DNA of 64,000 nt from assembly GCA_949752745.1 (NCBI GenBank), contig OX457027.1, positions 74,344,700 to 74,408,699 on the forward strand, given 5' to 3'. The notes beneath the pieces are model-generated. The model had not been told where the DNA came from. It saw only the letters and a list, made by a program, of their open reading frames with translations, and did no database searches. Shown piece by piece: positions 23,257 to 35,094 of the stretch. Within the stretch, counting starts at the first letter, position 1; each line of letters opens with the position of its first letter. This stretch comes from Protula sp. h YS-2021. Its lineage: Eukaryota; Annelida; Polychaeta; Sabellida; Serpulidae. The position numbers were made by a program, and so were the translations under genes.

Positions 23257-26200
23257 AAATAAAAGTTTTACAGCCATTATTCTACGTTAGTCTGTTCCTG
23301 AATAGACTCACTGCCGGGGTGCACATAAGGATTTTTTTACCTTCGCCAATTTGGCAATGGACGTTCAGCTCATCTTCGCCAAGTCGGATTCACCTTCGCC
23401 AAATTAACCCTCTTACTAAAACTGTAACTTAATTTGTTTATTGCCAATATGGTAATCTGTTACAAAGCATAAATTGATATACATACAATTATGGTGTGTA
23501 AAAATGGACAAGTTGAACGAGTGTCATCACTGTGTGCGTTTGTAAATAGGATAGCTGTGCATTCATTTCCAATTCACATAAATCAAAAACAAAAGACATT
23601 TTGATCTTATTATAATAATTTTTGCCTAAAGTCACCTTCGCCAAATTGACGAAGGTGAATCTGCTCGCCTTCGCCAAATGGATTTCACCTTCGCCATGGC
23701 GAAATGCGAAGGTGTTAAGTGCACCCCTGCTTACTGTATCGAAAGTGCCTTATTTAGCCAAGGACAAAAATTACCCACTTTCTTATTTGTTTGATATATT
23801 CTTAAATATATATTTTAAATTACAGAGTGCTGCTAAGTAATGAACGTCGTGAGCGTTTTTTCAACAGTGAACAATTTCTGGGTCAAAAATGGGATTTTTA
23901 ACGGAGTCCATTTGGTGATAACAGAAAAACTAAAATGTTAAATTTTGCTCACCATGATTAATGAATACCTGGCTGTACTGAACATTTACACGCAGTGTTC
24001 ATTATTTTATGGCTGCTCGAACTCTTATCTACATATAGAATTTGCTGGCTTGTTATTGTACAGCGAAAGGTTTGTATGTGCAATTTTTAAACCAAAACAT
24101 GAGAAAAGAGACTGATTGCTGTTCTGTGTCTGAAGTACTTTGAATTGTAGTTGCGGCACTATGAAGATTTATTGATATTTAAGGGGGACGAATTTGTGGA
24201 GACCAGTTGGCGAGCGAGCCGTTTTCGGTGGTCAGGTAGTAGGTCAGTCTTTGATTGCAGCTGGCAAAACGATACCGAAAGATGTACACCTTCATTCCAT
24301 GCATTGCTATTTTGTTCGACCAGGTAAATACGTTTTGATTAGGCAGTGTCACGTATTTGGAAAGATTTTATTTGTTGTTCAGTGGTAATGTGCGTGCATG
24401 CTTTGAGCTTAAGGTGTGACACATTAACTGCATACTTTAAAGAATATTTAAAGGATTACGAATGAAACATCTTCAGTTGCCAAGACATTCGAAACTGATA
24501 GGGTCTTGTTCCCTCTGAGTTCAAGTTGCAAGAAAAGAATCCCAGTAACTGGGACCAAATAAATACTTCCGCTGTTATTGTGCGCGCATTTTACATATAT
24601 GTAGATATATATGCCAGGTAACACTGATTCACCAATTGTGTATCACGTCAAGAACATCCGGAATGGTCGTACGTTTTGTGCGCGAACTGTGAAAGCGGTG
24701 CAAAGTGGGGAAACTATTTCAGTTGTAATGGCTTCCTATCACAGACATCAAGCACTACCGACTGAGGACCAGTACACCATGCCTGTGGTACCCCCTCCCA
24801 AAGACGTGCTCAGCATGGAGGACTGGTTGAGACTTGCCCAAGAGTAAGTGTGCGCGAATGCATAGCTCTACTTGTATAAGCATCGTAACCAAGAGAAATC
24901 AAGAAAACACGACATACAGCTCTTACATATTACGTAGCTTGCTGTGACGTATACATGTGCCTTACCAAGGAAGCTTTTCTTGCAGTAACTATTTACGCCT
25001 TCATAAAAATCTGCCATAATAATGGAGATCACAATAAAAAATGATAATTATTCACTAGGGAAGAGAAAATCAAATACAGAGCAGTACAATATTGCAGTTT
25101 GACCAGAATAAACAAACCGACAGCACATAACGTCATGGAACAGAAGTACTTTTGTACCATGACGTAATCTCGTTCACACGTTTTAAAAAATGACAGCTAC
25201 ATTTTGTTGCTGCTAAATTTCATATAAGCTGGAAACAAAGTGGTTTTGGCGATTGCTTTGAGAGGTATTTGTATGAGATATATTTTTGCTTATGTTAGAT
25301 CAAGAAAATTATCAGAGCAAAGGTGGTATCATATCAGCCAGCTTGTGTGCGAAGGTGTTCCCATTGAAGTGCGTCCAGTTGATAAAGACTCCTTTACGTG
25401 GGCGAAAGGGATATATAAAGCCAAAACCTATGCTTGGATCCGTGCGAAAGAATGCCTAGGTAATTTTTTGTACTTCAAGAGAGAAAGAGAGGCAGATTGG
25501 ATGAATCGTCATTATTGATATCCTTTATGATCTCAGTTTTTTGCTTACAAGTAAAAGATTCAGAATTGAAATGACTTTATCTTTCTTTGCATTCAGAGAT
25601 TAAATACTTTTTCTCACTGCTGCAGCAACTGTTCCACTGTATCTTGATATTTTGGATATTTTGCAACTGTCTAATTAAAATTACGTAATCGCGGAATGTT
25701 TTTTTTGGTGATGCTTGAATGCTCTTTTCTCTAGAATGGATTAGGCTTGGGTCGTTTAGCAGAGATTCTCGTAATGGATTGCCTTCTCGATTTGAAAAAA
25801 ATAATCACAACTACTTAACTAGTTGCTGTTGATGTTACCATTGATGGTAACATCGCAACGCTAAAAGCTCGACAAAGAGACACTTATCCTTGGAAGATCA
25901 CGGCGTCATCTTATCGTACCCAAACAAAATTATCATATGCAAACAACCGGAGTCGATGTTCGACATTGTTATGCTGTAGAACATCTCGTACCCAGTTGTG
26001 TGTTCTTGTCTTAGGCCTTCTCAAAAACTACATATTTTGTACAGGGTTTGATCTTCTCTTTCTACAGGTTCGCAGCGTTGTTCTACACTGAAGCTGTGTT
26101 AGTTTTAAACTAGTTACGTTGTTTTTAGACGTGTTCTATAGGTATTTCACATAATGGGCTATGGATGATTTAGTATTTGATATCCAAATTGATGTACTTC

Positions 26201-29200
26201 AAAAATCGAAAATTTGGCTTCCGATAAAATCGCATATCTGATTTCAGTGTGGATATCGTTTTGTTAGATATAGCAATTATTCGCTCCTATTTATTCAATT
26301 TACTGAGTTTAGTTTGCCTTGGCGATTACTCTTCAGTGGGCAGAATTGTCTTCATACGTTTTTTGAGAACGACTTTCAGAGAAGACTTTCAGTCAGACTT
26401 TTGGTATCTTAAAAGTTAAGAGTTTTAATATCTTTAATTACTACAAAATTGTTGTCATCGAAACAGTTTTAATATTTTAGTTTATAAAATTTAGCGTCTT
26501 TTCTTGAACTTGGCATTAATTATATTTTGGTAGGGGGACTCTTAAAAATAAACCCTATTCTAGACCCTATACTTCCTATTCTGCGCGAGTCGTAGATCAG
26601 AATTTTCTTCTTTTTAGCTCTTCTTTTACTAATTTTTCATTCTTCTTTCACATTTTGCCTCCTTGTTCTTTCGCAGGTTCGTCGTAATATATAACCCTTA
26701 ATTGTCGGTGAACGGGACATTAAACATCATGGAAGCAGACAAACCAGATTTAATGTTTATTACTATCTGAGAGAACTTATTCATAGTAAAGTTACCATAT
26801 ATGGAATCCAGGTTTGTGTGCACTAACTGATCAATGCGCAGCTCTAAAAAATTATCCAGGCACACCATTTGAATTCTGCACATATACTTCATCATCATCA
26901 TCATATTGGCTTTTATATTTCGCTTACATACTAGTTAATTATCCAATTGCTAAAATGTTTGTGACTAGATTATACTAAAATACTGATTCAATCATTAAAA
27001 GTTATACGCCTTCTTAAAAAGATGTGTTTTAAGTGCTTTCTTAAGACATGCAATATCTTCGGTTTGTCGCAGCTGTATTGGAAGTTCGTTCCAAATTCGA
27101 GGCGCCACATTAGAAAAGCCCTATATCCATATTTATTTCGGTTTTTCGAGCAAGTTTGTGTCCGACGACCTTAAATTCCTACTCGGCTGATAAAAAGATA
27201 CCAAGTTATTAGGTAAGCAGGACCAGACTTGAAGACACATCGGTGAGTTATTGTTAAAATTTTAAAGGTTATTCTGTATTCCACCGGAAGTCAGTGCAAC
27301 TTCACCAAGTATGCAGTGATGTGTTCATGCTTTGATATTCTAAAGATCAGTCTTGCGGCACAGTTCATCACCTTTTGAAGGCGTTTTTTCTTGGATTTTG
27401 GAAGGCCATGTACAAACTATTGCAGAAATCAAGCCGACTAATAATGAGGGCGTGGACTAACGTTTTGGCAACCTCTACGTCAATGAATCTGCGGATTTTC
27501 CATTTCCACGAGGTATAGAAAAAACACGCTTTACATATGGTGGCTATGTGTATGCTCATATCCATTTCGTTATCGATGGTGACTCCGAGATTTTTCGCAT
27601 TGACGACGGACTTCACTATATCACCACAGATATCGGGAGAGTCTAATGAATATTTTGACTTGTTATTCTTGCTCGGTAATATCAAAAATTCAGTTTTCTC
27701 ACAGTTTATTTTTAGCTTATTGTTTTTTCATCCAGGACGCAATTTTCTCGATACCTTGTGACAATTCGGAAGCTTAAGATGGGGTTCGATGGGGTGTCGC
27801 ACGACTTTCATAATTTGTGTATCATCGACATATATGTGGTAGAGCAGTAGTAACATGCATATCTGTCGACCTATCGGTTGCGTGTAGTCGTTGTAGAACT
27901 CTGGGCCCAGCATGGATCCCTGGGGCAGTCCAGCTTTGAGCGTTACTGGTCCTGAGCATTTCCCATTTACACTCACATGCAGTTCTGATAGGATTCTATC
28001 CAGTTTAAAACTTGCGCTGATATCGCTTGTGTTGATTTGAGACGCTCTAACAGTAGTAATGGTTGACTGTGTCAAACGCAGCCGCTAGGTCGAGTAATGC
28101 TAGTAATATCCCGTGGTTTTGATCTAAATTTATGAGAATGTCATTAGTGATTTTCAACATTGCGGTTTCGAAACTGTGTCCTAGTTTATATGCTGACTGT
28201 TGAGTCTCATCTAGACTATTTGCCTTTCTGTGGCTGCTCAGTTGCGCACTTACAGTTTTTTCAATGAGTTTCCCAATGAAGTTTGACACTGGTCGATAGT
28301 TTTTCAAAACAGTATTTATGTTTTGCTTTTTCAACACAGGTTTAACTACTTCTGATTTGTACTTTGATGGAAAAATATCCTTGCTGAAGTGAAGAGTTAA
28401 TGATATGCTTAATCACTGGGACCAACTCGGTTGAGCAGCTTTTCAATAAGCGTGTGGGAATTGCATCAAGCTCACAGAATTTATCATTTGATTTGTTAAT
28501 AAGCCGAAGCACATAGTCATCGCTCAGGAGATGAAATTCAACAAATGGATTGAGTGTGATATCATGACCATCATACACCATTGCATGCGATGCTGGATTA
28601 TTGGGAAAATCTTTCCGAATATTTTCGATTTTTGCTTGGAAAAAGTCACGGAAGTCGGTAGCTTACTGAGTTCACAAACATGTTCAGGCATCGGATTCAG
28701 TTGCATTTTGTTCATAAGTTTAGTCGCAGACCGAAAAACCTGTTTTTTTGGTCTTCTTCGTTTTTGCTTATGAATTGCGAATAATATTCCGTTTCGACTG
28801 AAATAGTTTGCGATCATATGTTTTCCTACTATCTACAAACGCTGCCTTTTTTGTGCATCTTGTTTGTTTTTCCTGTACGTCCGTTCTGCTTTCCGATTTA
28901 TACGCAACGCCTCGTCTACATCTCGAATTATCCATGGGTCTTTTCCAATTGGTTTCCAGCTTCGAGTTATCACTGGAGCATGTTTGTCCAGGACGTTTCT
29001 TAGTTCGTTTTCGAAAGTCACTACAAAATCATCAAGGCTTTGATTTTCGAAACCAGTAAAAGCTCTAGAAGCTAAAATATCCTTTTTGAAGACATCTGTA
29101 TTGATGGATTTATACTTGCGATAACTCACTTTTTACTTTGATGGTTGTTTGGGCAGCCCCATTTCTACAAAGCACGAAATCATATGATGGTCAGATATCA

Positions 29201-29821
29201 GATCGCCTACGATGCTTATAAGCGAATCCGATATTGACCTTTTAGCAATAACGGAGTCATGGCTTGCCGAAAACCATTGATTGTATCAAAAGTTCTTGAA
29301 ACTTGACACAAAATTATTATTTGGAATACTGATTAAATCTAAATCGAGATACTTAACAGTATCGCAAAATAAATTGTCCACTGATTGTTGGTACCACACG
29401 AGAATAAATATATGGTTTTATGTAGGTGAAGATAGCTACACACACCATTGCGCTGCGGCTTACCTATGCGATTTCTTGGCAACTGCAATGATTTCCTTTC
29501 CTGGCATGGATACCGTGATGAGTGCCGCCCTCGATTACAGCATGTGGTTTCATTCTTTCCTGAGGACTGACGACTGGATGCTGTATGAGTGCGAATACCC
29601 TAGATTTGGTAAGACTTTTACGGAGAGAGGGATATGCTTGAGAGTATCTTTTCTGTGCTCAAAAGAAATTATAGTTAGAGTTATACTTTCCTAGTTTTAA
29701 ACCAGTCATCTGATTTGTATATCAAACGGACGAACTAGTGCGCAATCTTGTCATTCGGTCGTTATTCGTTTAAAATAAGCCAAGCCATTAATAAAGCTGT
29801 AATGTTTTGAAACGAATGAAG

Positions 29822-29881
<60 letters not shown>

Positions 29882-30794
29882 CTCGTTAAACCGACTTCGC
29901 CGGGACTGAGCAAAACATGTCGGTAAAACGATATGTCGATTAAAAGGTACTGGCTGTTTGAAACTCGTAAGAAAGAAAAACTGTATCCATATCATATTTT
30001 ATTAATATACTATGCCAAAATACATGGTATTACACTCTTGATACTTTCAGGATTGTTTTTAATATTTAACAACATTTATCAGTCGAAATGCAATACTTAC
30101 ACTTTTTGTAATTGAGACGAACTCGTTACGCTTTTAAAATATTTCACAGCACACTGAAAATTCTAATTGCAGTTGATGAAATTGCCATTCGCAAAATTGC
30201 AGTTGATTAAACTGCAATGTAAAATTTCTGCTCAAATTGCAACCAAGTGACATGATTAACAGACATGAAAAAGACCTGTGAAGTTTAAATCACCCGAAAT
30301 AATCGCTTCTTTATGTTCTGATCAATCGAAATGTAAAAGATCGTTTGAGCTATTGAGCAACTCTTTTAAATGTCTGATCACAAGTTTATTCATGTAGCAT
30401 TGTTTTCTGTAATGTAACGATTACACGCAAACCCAAACATCTTTGAAATCCCGAGTAGATGTCATACCTTTGAATGGCCTGAGTGCTGATGAATAGGCTT
30501 CTGTGTGTACATAATTTCTGTGATGTTAGTAGAAACAATGGCTCAAATGTGTAACATCACAGTGGATGACAATAGGTATAATATCGTACAAAAGGAATCT
30601 GTCAATCATCATTATTTGTCGCAAAAAGGGGCTGAAAAAATTTGTTCGACAGCAAAATTTACGTCGGACAAACGATATTTGTTTAAACAAACGTTATATA
30701 ATGGGGGTCAATGGGGTAAATCCTTCGGGACCGTGAAAACATGTCGATTAAAACGATATGTCGGTTAAAGCGATGTCGGTTTAAATGGATTCGA

Positions 30795-30855
<61 letters not shown>

Positions 30856-32500
30856 GAAAGTTCGTTATCAAAGTTCAACTCAATCATTTTATTTCTGTTA
30901 TTCTCAAGAATATAAACCAAACCAAATAAAGGTCAACTTAGTTGCAGTAGAGTAAAATCAACACACGCATATTACCATTTTTGTTAAGTTAAGTTTTGCA
31001 AAGATTGAATAATTGGGTTTCCCAGATCAAGGCTAAACATACTGTTTTTACGTTCTGTATGTGTGTTTGTGGGAGTGAGTGTCAATCTGTTGTGAACAAA
31101 TGTGTGCAGGAGAACAAAAAGTTGAATAGACTCAAAACTTGTTTTGTTTATTCCTTGGGTGGGTTGGACGGTTCTGGCGTATTGCAATATGGGGGAAGGC
31201 GTATGACGTCATTACGTTAAAATCTAGGGCACATAATTTCTGTGCAGCTGAACATCGGAGAAAAACCTGCTGGGAATGTCGCTTTGTAGGCCCGCAAGAT
31301 TCTGCGAAATTTTGTTGCGAGCAGAACGATTAAGTACGGCATATGGCGTCAACACCTTAGATATGTATACATTTTGAATAGTACCTTACGTGCAAAATAA
31401 CTCGAAAACGAAAAATCGATTCGACCAGAAATTTGGTATGGTAATTCCTTGGGTCTATTGGACTCTTTCAAGTTTTGACGTAAAAATTGGCAAAATTATG
31501 AAATTCGTATGACGTCACATATGAATATAACACATATTTGTATTCACGTATTTTTGAAAAAATTGTCAAATGAATTGTGAATGAATTCACATATTGAAGG
31601 TGTGCATCGTAGTATTTTTGTTCGGAACGATAAAAAATTCTTTATATGACAGTATTTTGAAGTTTGATCAAACTTAGTGTTTATGTTCGAATAATGGAAC
31701 GTCGTGTCCATGGTTGTATATCCGAAATTATGGTCGGATCGTTTTGAAATTTTACGGATAAAAAAAACATGTGGAATATGTGGAACATCGTTCTATTATT
31801 CGGATTCATGAAAAAGTGGCAAAATTAATTAAACTAATGCAGGTGTGCTTTTCATGTTCATGAAAATTGTAAAAATTGCAGAGTGTTTTAATTTGCTGAG
31901 CCTTTGCATTTTGTCTGTGATTGTCATGTTGTCCAGGCTGTGATTTTTTCACTATGAGTTATGATTATATGCGCAGGAAAGGAAAATTATTTTATGTAAA
32001 AAAATAAAAAAATGGAAACTGGGTATTGCAGAACCATAAATTTGATCATGGAGATAATGTGTTTGTCCACAGAAACAAGAAATTAAATAGGTTTCAAGTG
32101 AAAATATACGATATATTTCTGTAAACTAATGTTTACACTGTAAACTGATGTGCGCTCTGGGCGTTCTAGGTATTGCTTACTTATGCAAGAAAAACTAAAC
32201 GTTTCTGAGATATCGACGGAAAGCGAATCCTTTGAAGCCTTAAGAGGATGAACATCTGGTCGGAGACTTTTTAAAACAGTGTAAAAATAATCTTTTTAAT
32301 TCAATACGAAATGATAAAAAATAGCAAAAAAAAGGTGCGAAGCATTAACTCCTGTACATCTTACGTTTGCAGTTGATGGTAGAGCGCTGATACTGGGCAG
32401 ATTGTGGAAACAAAATGGAACTTTAGCAGTCTCTTTTGCGCAAGAGGGGATTGTGAGAGGAAAATTTCAAAAAAACAGTAAAACACAAAGTAAACTTTAA
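17819..32500 (+). CDS. ACOT8: ACOT8-like peroxisomal acyl-CoA thioesterase, copy 1 (six exons)
   Basis: Type II (TesB/ACOT8, double HotDog) thioesterases hydrolyse acyl-CoA to free acid and CoA in peroxisomes. Exons are 17819-17904, 24184-24323, 24618-24843, 25299-25459, 29426-29608 and 32373-32500. All introns are GT-AG, phases agree throughout, and the sum of 924 nt gives 307 residues against 319 in human. Family signatures are DKNLFRG (bridging exons 1 and 2), [69 protein letters not shown] and FAQEGIVR, ending in the peroxisomal signal SKL. The triad of the family is Asp, Ser/Thr, Gln. Here Asp (LCDF) and Gln (AQEG) are present, but the Ser/Thr before LDYSMW is Ala. The exon is also two codons shorter near that Asp. 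Introns 1, 4 and 5 hold retrotransposons and repeats. An in-frame ATG at 17771 would add 16 residues. Confidence 0.93.
18280..20573 (+). mobile_element. non-LTR retrotransposon remnant in ACOT8 copy 1 intron 1
   Basis: Frames in several registers join into one LINE polyprotein. A post-endonuclease linker ([10 protein letters not shown] near 18480) is followed by reverse transcriptase motifs: [14 protein letters not shown] (18890), LRPISLTS (19085), [15 protein letters not shown] (19270), GTVPQGS (19455), YKYVDDTTI (19530) and [13 protein letters not shown] (19765). The C-terminal part has [15 protein letters not shown] and ends at 20272. Frameshifts near 19050, 19190, 19480 and 19690, plus internal stops, make it inactive. 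The A-run at 19039-19053 accounts for one frameshift. The 3' end shows short ATCT repeats (about 20550-20570). It is 5'-truncated, with no endonuclease seen. Clade is uncertain; jockey/CR1-like is a guess. Confidence 0.88.
20575..20700 (-). repeat. dispersed repeat, inverted copy of 10080-10195
   Basis: The reverse complement matches 10080-10195 and 10545-10660 (shared GAGATACACTTT, CTAAGGA and AAAATGAGTAAAGTAGG). It adjoins the 3' end of the retrotransposon, which probably inserted into it. Confidence 0.65.
20785..21150 (+). repeat. dispersed repeat; second half shared with 59705 and 62007
   Basis: 20785-20910 resembles 14085-14215. 20953-21150 resembles 59705-59840 and 62007-62200: all begin ACGGAAATAACC, pass through TTACGTGAAA and end near GGTGTACAAAATAAATTTA-like sequence. 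The three copies lie in the same orientation. Confidence 0.7.
21470..22780 (+). repeat. long dispersed repeat, copy 1 (partner at 39676-40490)
   Basis: Blocks shared in order with 39676-40490 include CGATCGACTTCAAACT-type, GTAGTTATT, AAGTTGCA(C)GGTTTTTGT, CCCACCTTCC, AACTAAGCATAGT, GAAGATTCC and ATGGCTGTTTCTT. The start also resembles 31040-31330. It is non-coding apart from spurious frames. Motifs such as GACGTCATTA recur, but no terminal structure was resolved. Confidence 0.65.
22995..23254. repeat. microsatellite cluster (TA)n, (GT)n, (GA)n
   Basis: (AT)n at 22995-23015, an uninterrupted (TA)n of about 40 repeats at 23070-23151, (GT)n at 23153-23171 and (GA)n at 23199-23254 lie in one 260-bp stretch of ACOT8 copy 1 intron 1. 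Apparent open frames across them are artefacts of the repeats. Confidence 0.97.
23316..23727. mobile_element. short foldback-like element with CACCTTCGCCAA arrays
   Basis: The ends are inverted: GGGGTGCACATAA at the left and its counterpart TTAAGTGCACCCC at the right. Inside each end are several copies of the motif ACCTTCGCCAA (23339, 23374, 23392 at the left; 23634, 23649, 23668, 23687 at the right, in both orientations). It is 412 bp, non-coding, and lies in intron 1 of ACOT8 copy 1. No convincing target duplication was seen. Confidence 0.75.
25460..26891. other. ACOT8 copy 1 intron 4, part before the retrotransposon
   Basis: No gene or repeat family was recognised. A small palindrome, GATGTTACCATTGATGGTAACATC, is split around 25830-25853. 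Otherwise it is ordinary AT-rich intron. Confidence 0.4.
26892..29280 (-). mobile_element. CR1/L2-like non-LTR retrotransposon remnant in ACOT8 copy 1 intron 4
   Basis: Read on the minus strand, the order is: endonuclease end with the SDHH motif ([13 protein letters not shown], about 29190), linker [15 protein letters not shown] motifs [17 protein letters not shown] (about 28300), [16 protein letters not shown] (28110), [17 protein letters not shown] (27920), [10 protein letters not shown] (27825) and [16 protein letters not shown] (27590), then the C-terminal domain [18 protein letters not shown] (27440). At least five frameshifts or stops break it, and the 5' end is truncated inside the endonuclease. 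The 3' end has an (ATG)n tail at about 26888-26903. Same broad type as 40497-43060. Confidence 0.88.
29824..29879. repeat. (AT)n microsatellite
   Basis: About 27 uninterrupted AT repeats directly beside an ATGTCGGTTAAAACG block. Confidence 0.97.
29880..30853. repeat. ATGTCGGTTAAAACG blocks flanked by (AT)n
   Basis: Two blocks (29880-29950 and 30722-30796) share GGGAC, AAAACATGTCG, ACGATATGTCG and TTAAA. In the second, the motif ATGTCGGTTAAAACG repeats about three times. Each block abuts an (AT)n tract on its outer side (29824-29879 and 30797-30853). The blocks are in direct orientation, so they may be ends of two separate element copies. The sequence between them has no recognisable gene. 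Confidence 0.6.
31040..31560 (+). repeat. partial copy of the long dispersed repeat
   Basis: 31054-31200 resembles 21480-21660 (GTGTGTTTGTG, CAATCTGTTG, TTTGTTTATTCC). 31195-31335 resembles 39676-39800 (CGTATGACGTCATTACGTT, GCTGAACATCGG and CCCGCAAGATTCTG types). It lies in intron 5 of ACOT8 copy 1. Confidence 0.6.
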
Positions 32501-33419
32501 TTGCACAATGGAAAGAAAATTTACTAATTGTGGTGTTCAGGACATGGATGAGTTTGTGTACTCTATTCGTCTGCAGTTTGGACATTGACTATTGAATTAT
32601 GGATGGTGGCGCTTTCACAGACTAGCTTAGTTCACAGGGATGAATTTTTTAAAAATACAAAGTAAAATTTTTGATTGCCTAATCTGGTGCATTTAATATA
32701 GATTTTGGTCTTCTCAGGTTTGATTTCTTTATAAGAAAATGTATGTGACGGGTTAGTATTTTGTAATATCAAAGGCATATATGTTACTGGCATGTCTGAA
32801 TGAACAGTATGAATTTAGCAGGGATGTTTTCTTTCATTTATTCTGTTTTTGTTTAAAGTTCCATGCCTGTTTAATCTGTACCAATAAGACTTTTAGCGAA
32901 GGAAAATGGCCAAAACTGTGAGATCCAGCCATACCATAGTTAGAACTGAATCGATCCAACAATGCTATAAAGCTGAGAGGCTCGGCTAATCAGTCGGATC
33001 TCAGTATTAAAAGGGACAAGACATTGCAGAGTTCTTTGTATTAGAACTCCCAAAAAGACAACAAAATACTAAGGCTTTATAGCATGAATAAGCTGTACTA
33101 ATATTCTAGAAGTATGGTCGTTAAAAATATAAAATAATGTATGCTCACATAATTTGGGGGAAGTTATCAGTTTCTTATGACAGGGACCTCATCTCATTAG
33201 GTGGGGTTTTGTGAATAAATTGTAGAGTTTTTCACGGATGAATCGAAGTGATTGGGAACGACCAAATTATTTCGACTTACACGTGTTTCGAATTATCCGA
33301 ATTGAAGGAAATCTTATTCGCCACTTTAATTAAACTACGCTTTTGGAGAGGCCATTTATTGGATGTCTCGTGCTCATTAATTGATTTCATGAGCGTGGGT
33401 TAATTTACTTAATCTGGGT
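32501..33419. other. downstream flank of ACOT8 copy 1
   Basis: This includes the presumed 3' untranslated region. A possible AATAAA polyadenylation signal appears near 33213, about 710 bp after the stop. No gene was recognised. A sequence resembling an exon end (CTTCTCAG followed by GT near 32715) was examined as a first exon for copy 2 and rejected. Confidence 0.4.
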
Positions 33420-34590
33420 TAATCTGATCTGAAGATTCAGGAACCCATACAGTTCCATGGTCTACGGCCATGTCTAAATGTCTTTCGAAATTTACCACCT
33501 AACAGCTTACGCGTAGAGGACAATGAACAAACTAAAGGTTCGAAGATTAAAGCTTGCCGTGTAATACCCAGTAAAACTGTATTCGAACAGAAGAAATCCT
33601 GCACACGAAAAAGACTTTGGAACATATTTTTTACGGCTTATGTATTGAAAACCTAATGCTATTCCTCCGTTTTAGGCCAGTTATACCTCATCTCGAGGAA
33701 GCTGGAGTCAGACAGAGTCTATTGAAAACTGTTGGATTCCAGGCCACCCTAATTGAACACTAGCCAAATTCTTTAAATCCCTTTAAAGAGACTATAAACC
33801 TTATATATTACCAACAAATTTTTTCACAGCTTGAAGAACAGTACAAAGATTAACACGTCTTTTCCTCAGTGGTCACATGGTACAGTATCCTAAAAACAAG
33901 ACTCCGGCCTCGATGGGGCATGTATATTCTCTGCCGAAATCAGAGCCCTTCTGCTAGCCATTGAAATCATCAAGGTGAGCCGTTACAAAAAGTTCGTGAT
34001 TTGCGTTGATCCTTTGCCGGAACTGAAAACATTTGAGAGTTCACTGATATTGAATATTTTGTTCATAAAACTTCTAGAAAAGCACTACGATGCCCCAAAA
34101 GCTTGTAAAGAAGTAAGGAGTTAGCTGACAGAGCGGCTAAGTAGGCGTTAAACTAGAAGTGCTCTCACTTCCTCTCCCTTACTCAGAAGCCATATATCTC
34201 CCATACTTTAAAGTCATATTTCAAGATATACAAAAGATCTTTGGCAACGATATTGGAACGGGTAAATTAATAAAAAAGTATTTGAGATCAACCCTATTGT
34301 TGGGGGTAAACTGCTGTCTGTCAGTAATGTCCGGTACTGCATATGGTTAAACTTAGAGCAAGAACAGGGGATACATAAGTCAGTTAATCGTAAATGTCTA
34401 TTAAGAGGCGAACCTGCACCTGAAAGTCTCGAACTTTGTACAGTGAAACATATTTTAATAGACTGTACCGATATCCAAGAAGTCCGCTCACATCATTTTA
34501 GAGCTGACTGACTGAGGCAACTGTTTGATGAAGTAGAGCCTGATGCGATTTTAAAAGAAACGAATATGTATGAATATTTCTAACTGCCTT
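33420..34590 (+). mobile_element. highly decayed RNase H-type LINE remnant
   Basis: Short in-frame stretches mirror the better-preserved element at 35095-36779: KTRLRPR with RALLLAIEI-like sequence (about 33900-33975), ELADRAAK (34120), LPLPYSEAIYLPYFK (34165) and LLRGEPAP with CTVKHILIDCTDIQE (34400-34480). These belong to the RNase H domain and the C-terminal CCHC-like tail of LINE ORF2. The frame is broken many times. Confidence 0.75.
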
Positions 34591-35094
34591 GTTTTTTTTT
34601 CTCATTTTAGAATATGCAATAAATTGAGTGGTGTGCTGCGCAGTTTTATTTGAAGAGTTGTGCAGGGCTCATAAAGTTGGTTAGGTTAAATAAAGCACTG
34701 GAGGTATTCGACGATTAAACAATGTTGCATATAATTACATAAGTTTCTTTGGAATATTTTGACGGTCATTCCTGTGATTTGATGTTTTGTTTGAGTTTTC
34801 AAGATGAATTATGATTATTTTTTGTAGGGAAGGACGTTGTTTCTGTAAAAGGAACAAAATTGGAATCGAGTATTTGTAGAACCATGGATTTGGTTTGGGG
34901 AGGCATGTTTTTGTTCACAAAAACAAGAAATAAAATAGGTTCCAAGTGATAGCATACGATATATCCTTGTACACTAACGTTAAGTGTGCGCTGGCCGTAC
35001 CAGTTCAAATTCACTTGATAATTTTTTTTTTTTGGAGGACGTTCTTAAATTTTGTTAGAAACCATTACATTTTTTGTTTGTTTGTTTGTGGACT
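34591..35094. other. intergenic, nothing recognised
   Basis: 34785-34960 resembles 31940-32130 and 44270-44420 (AATTATGATTAT, AACAAGAAATAAA-like, GGTTCCAAGTGA types), another decayed dispersed repeat. No gene is seen. Confidence 0.4.

Noticed and set aside
23013..23432. Open frame with long YI and RE repeats
   Set aside because: It is generated by (TA)n and (GA)n microsatellites.
32695..32720. First exon of ACOT8 copy 2 ending CTTCTCAG before GT
   Set aside because: The frame is closed by a stop 12 codons upstream, has no ATG, and does not resemble the [11 protein letters not shown] end of copy 1.
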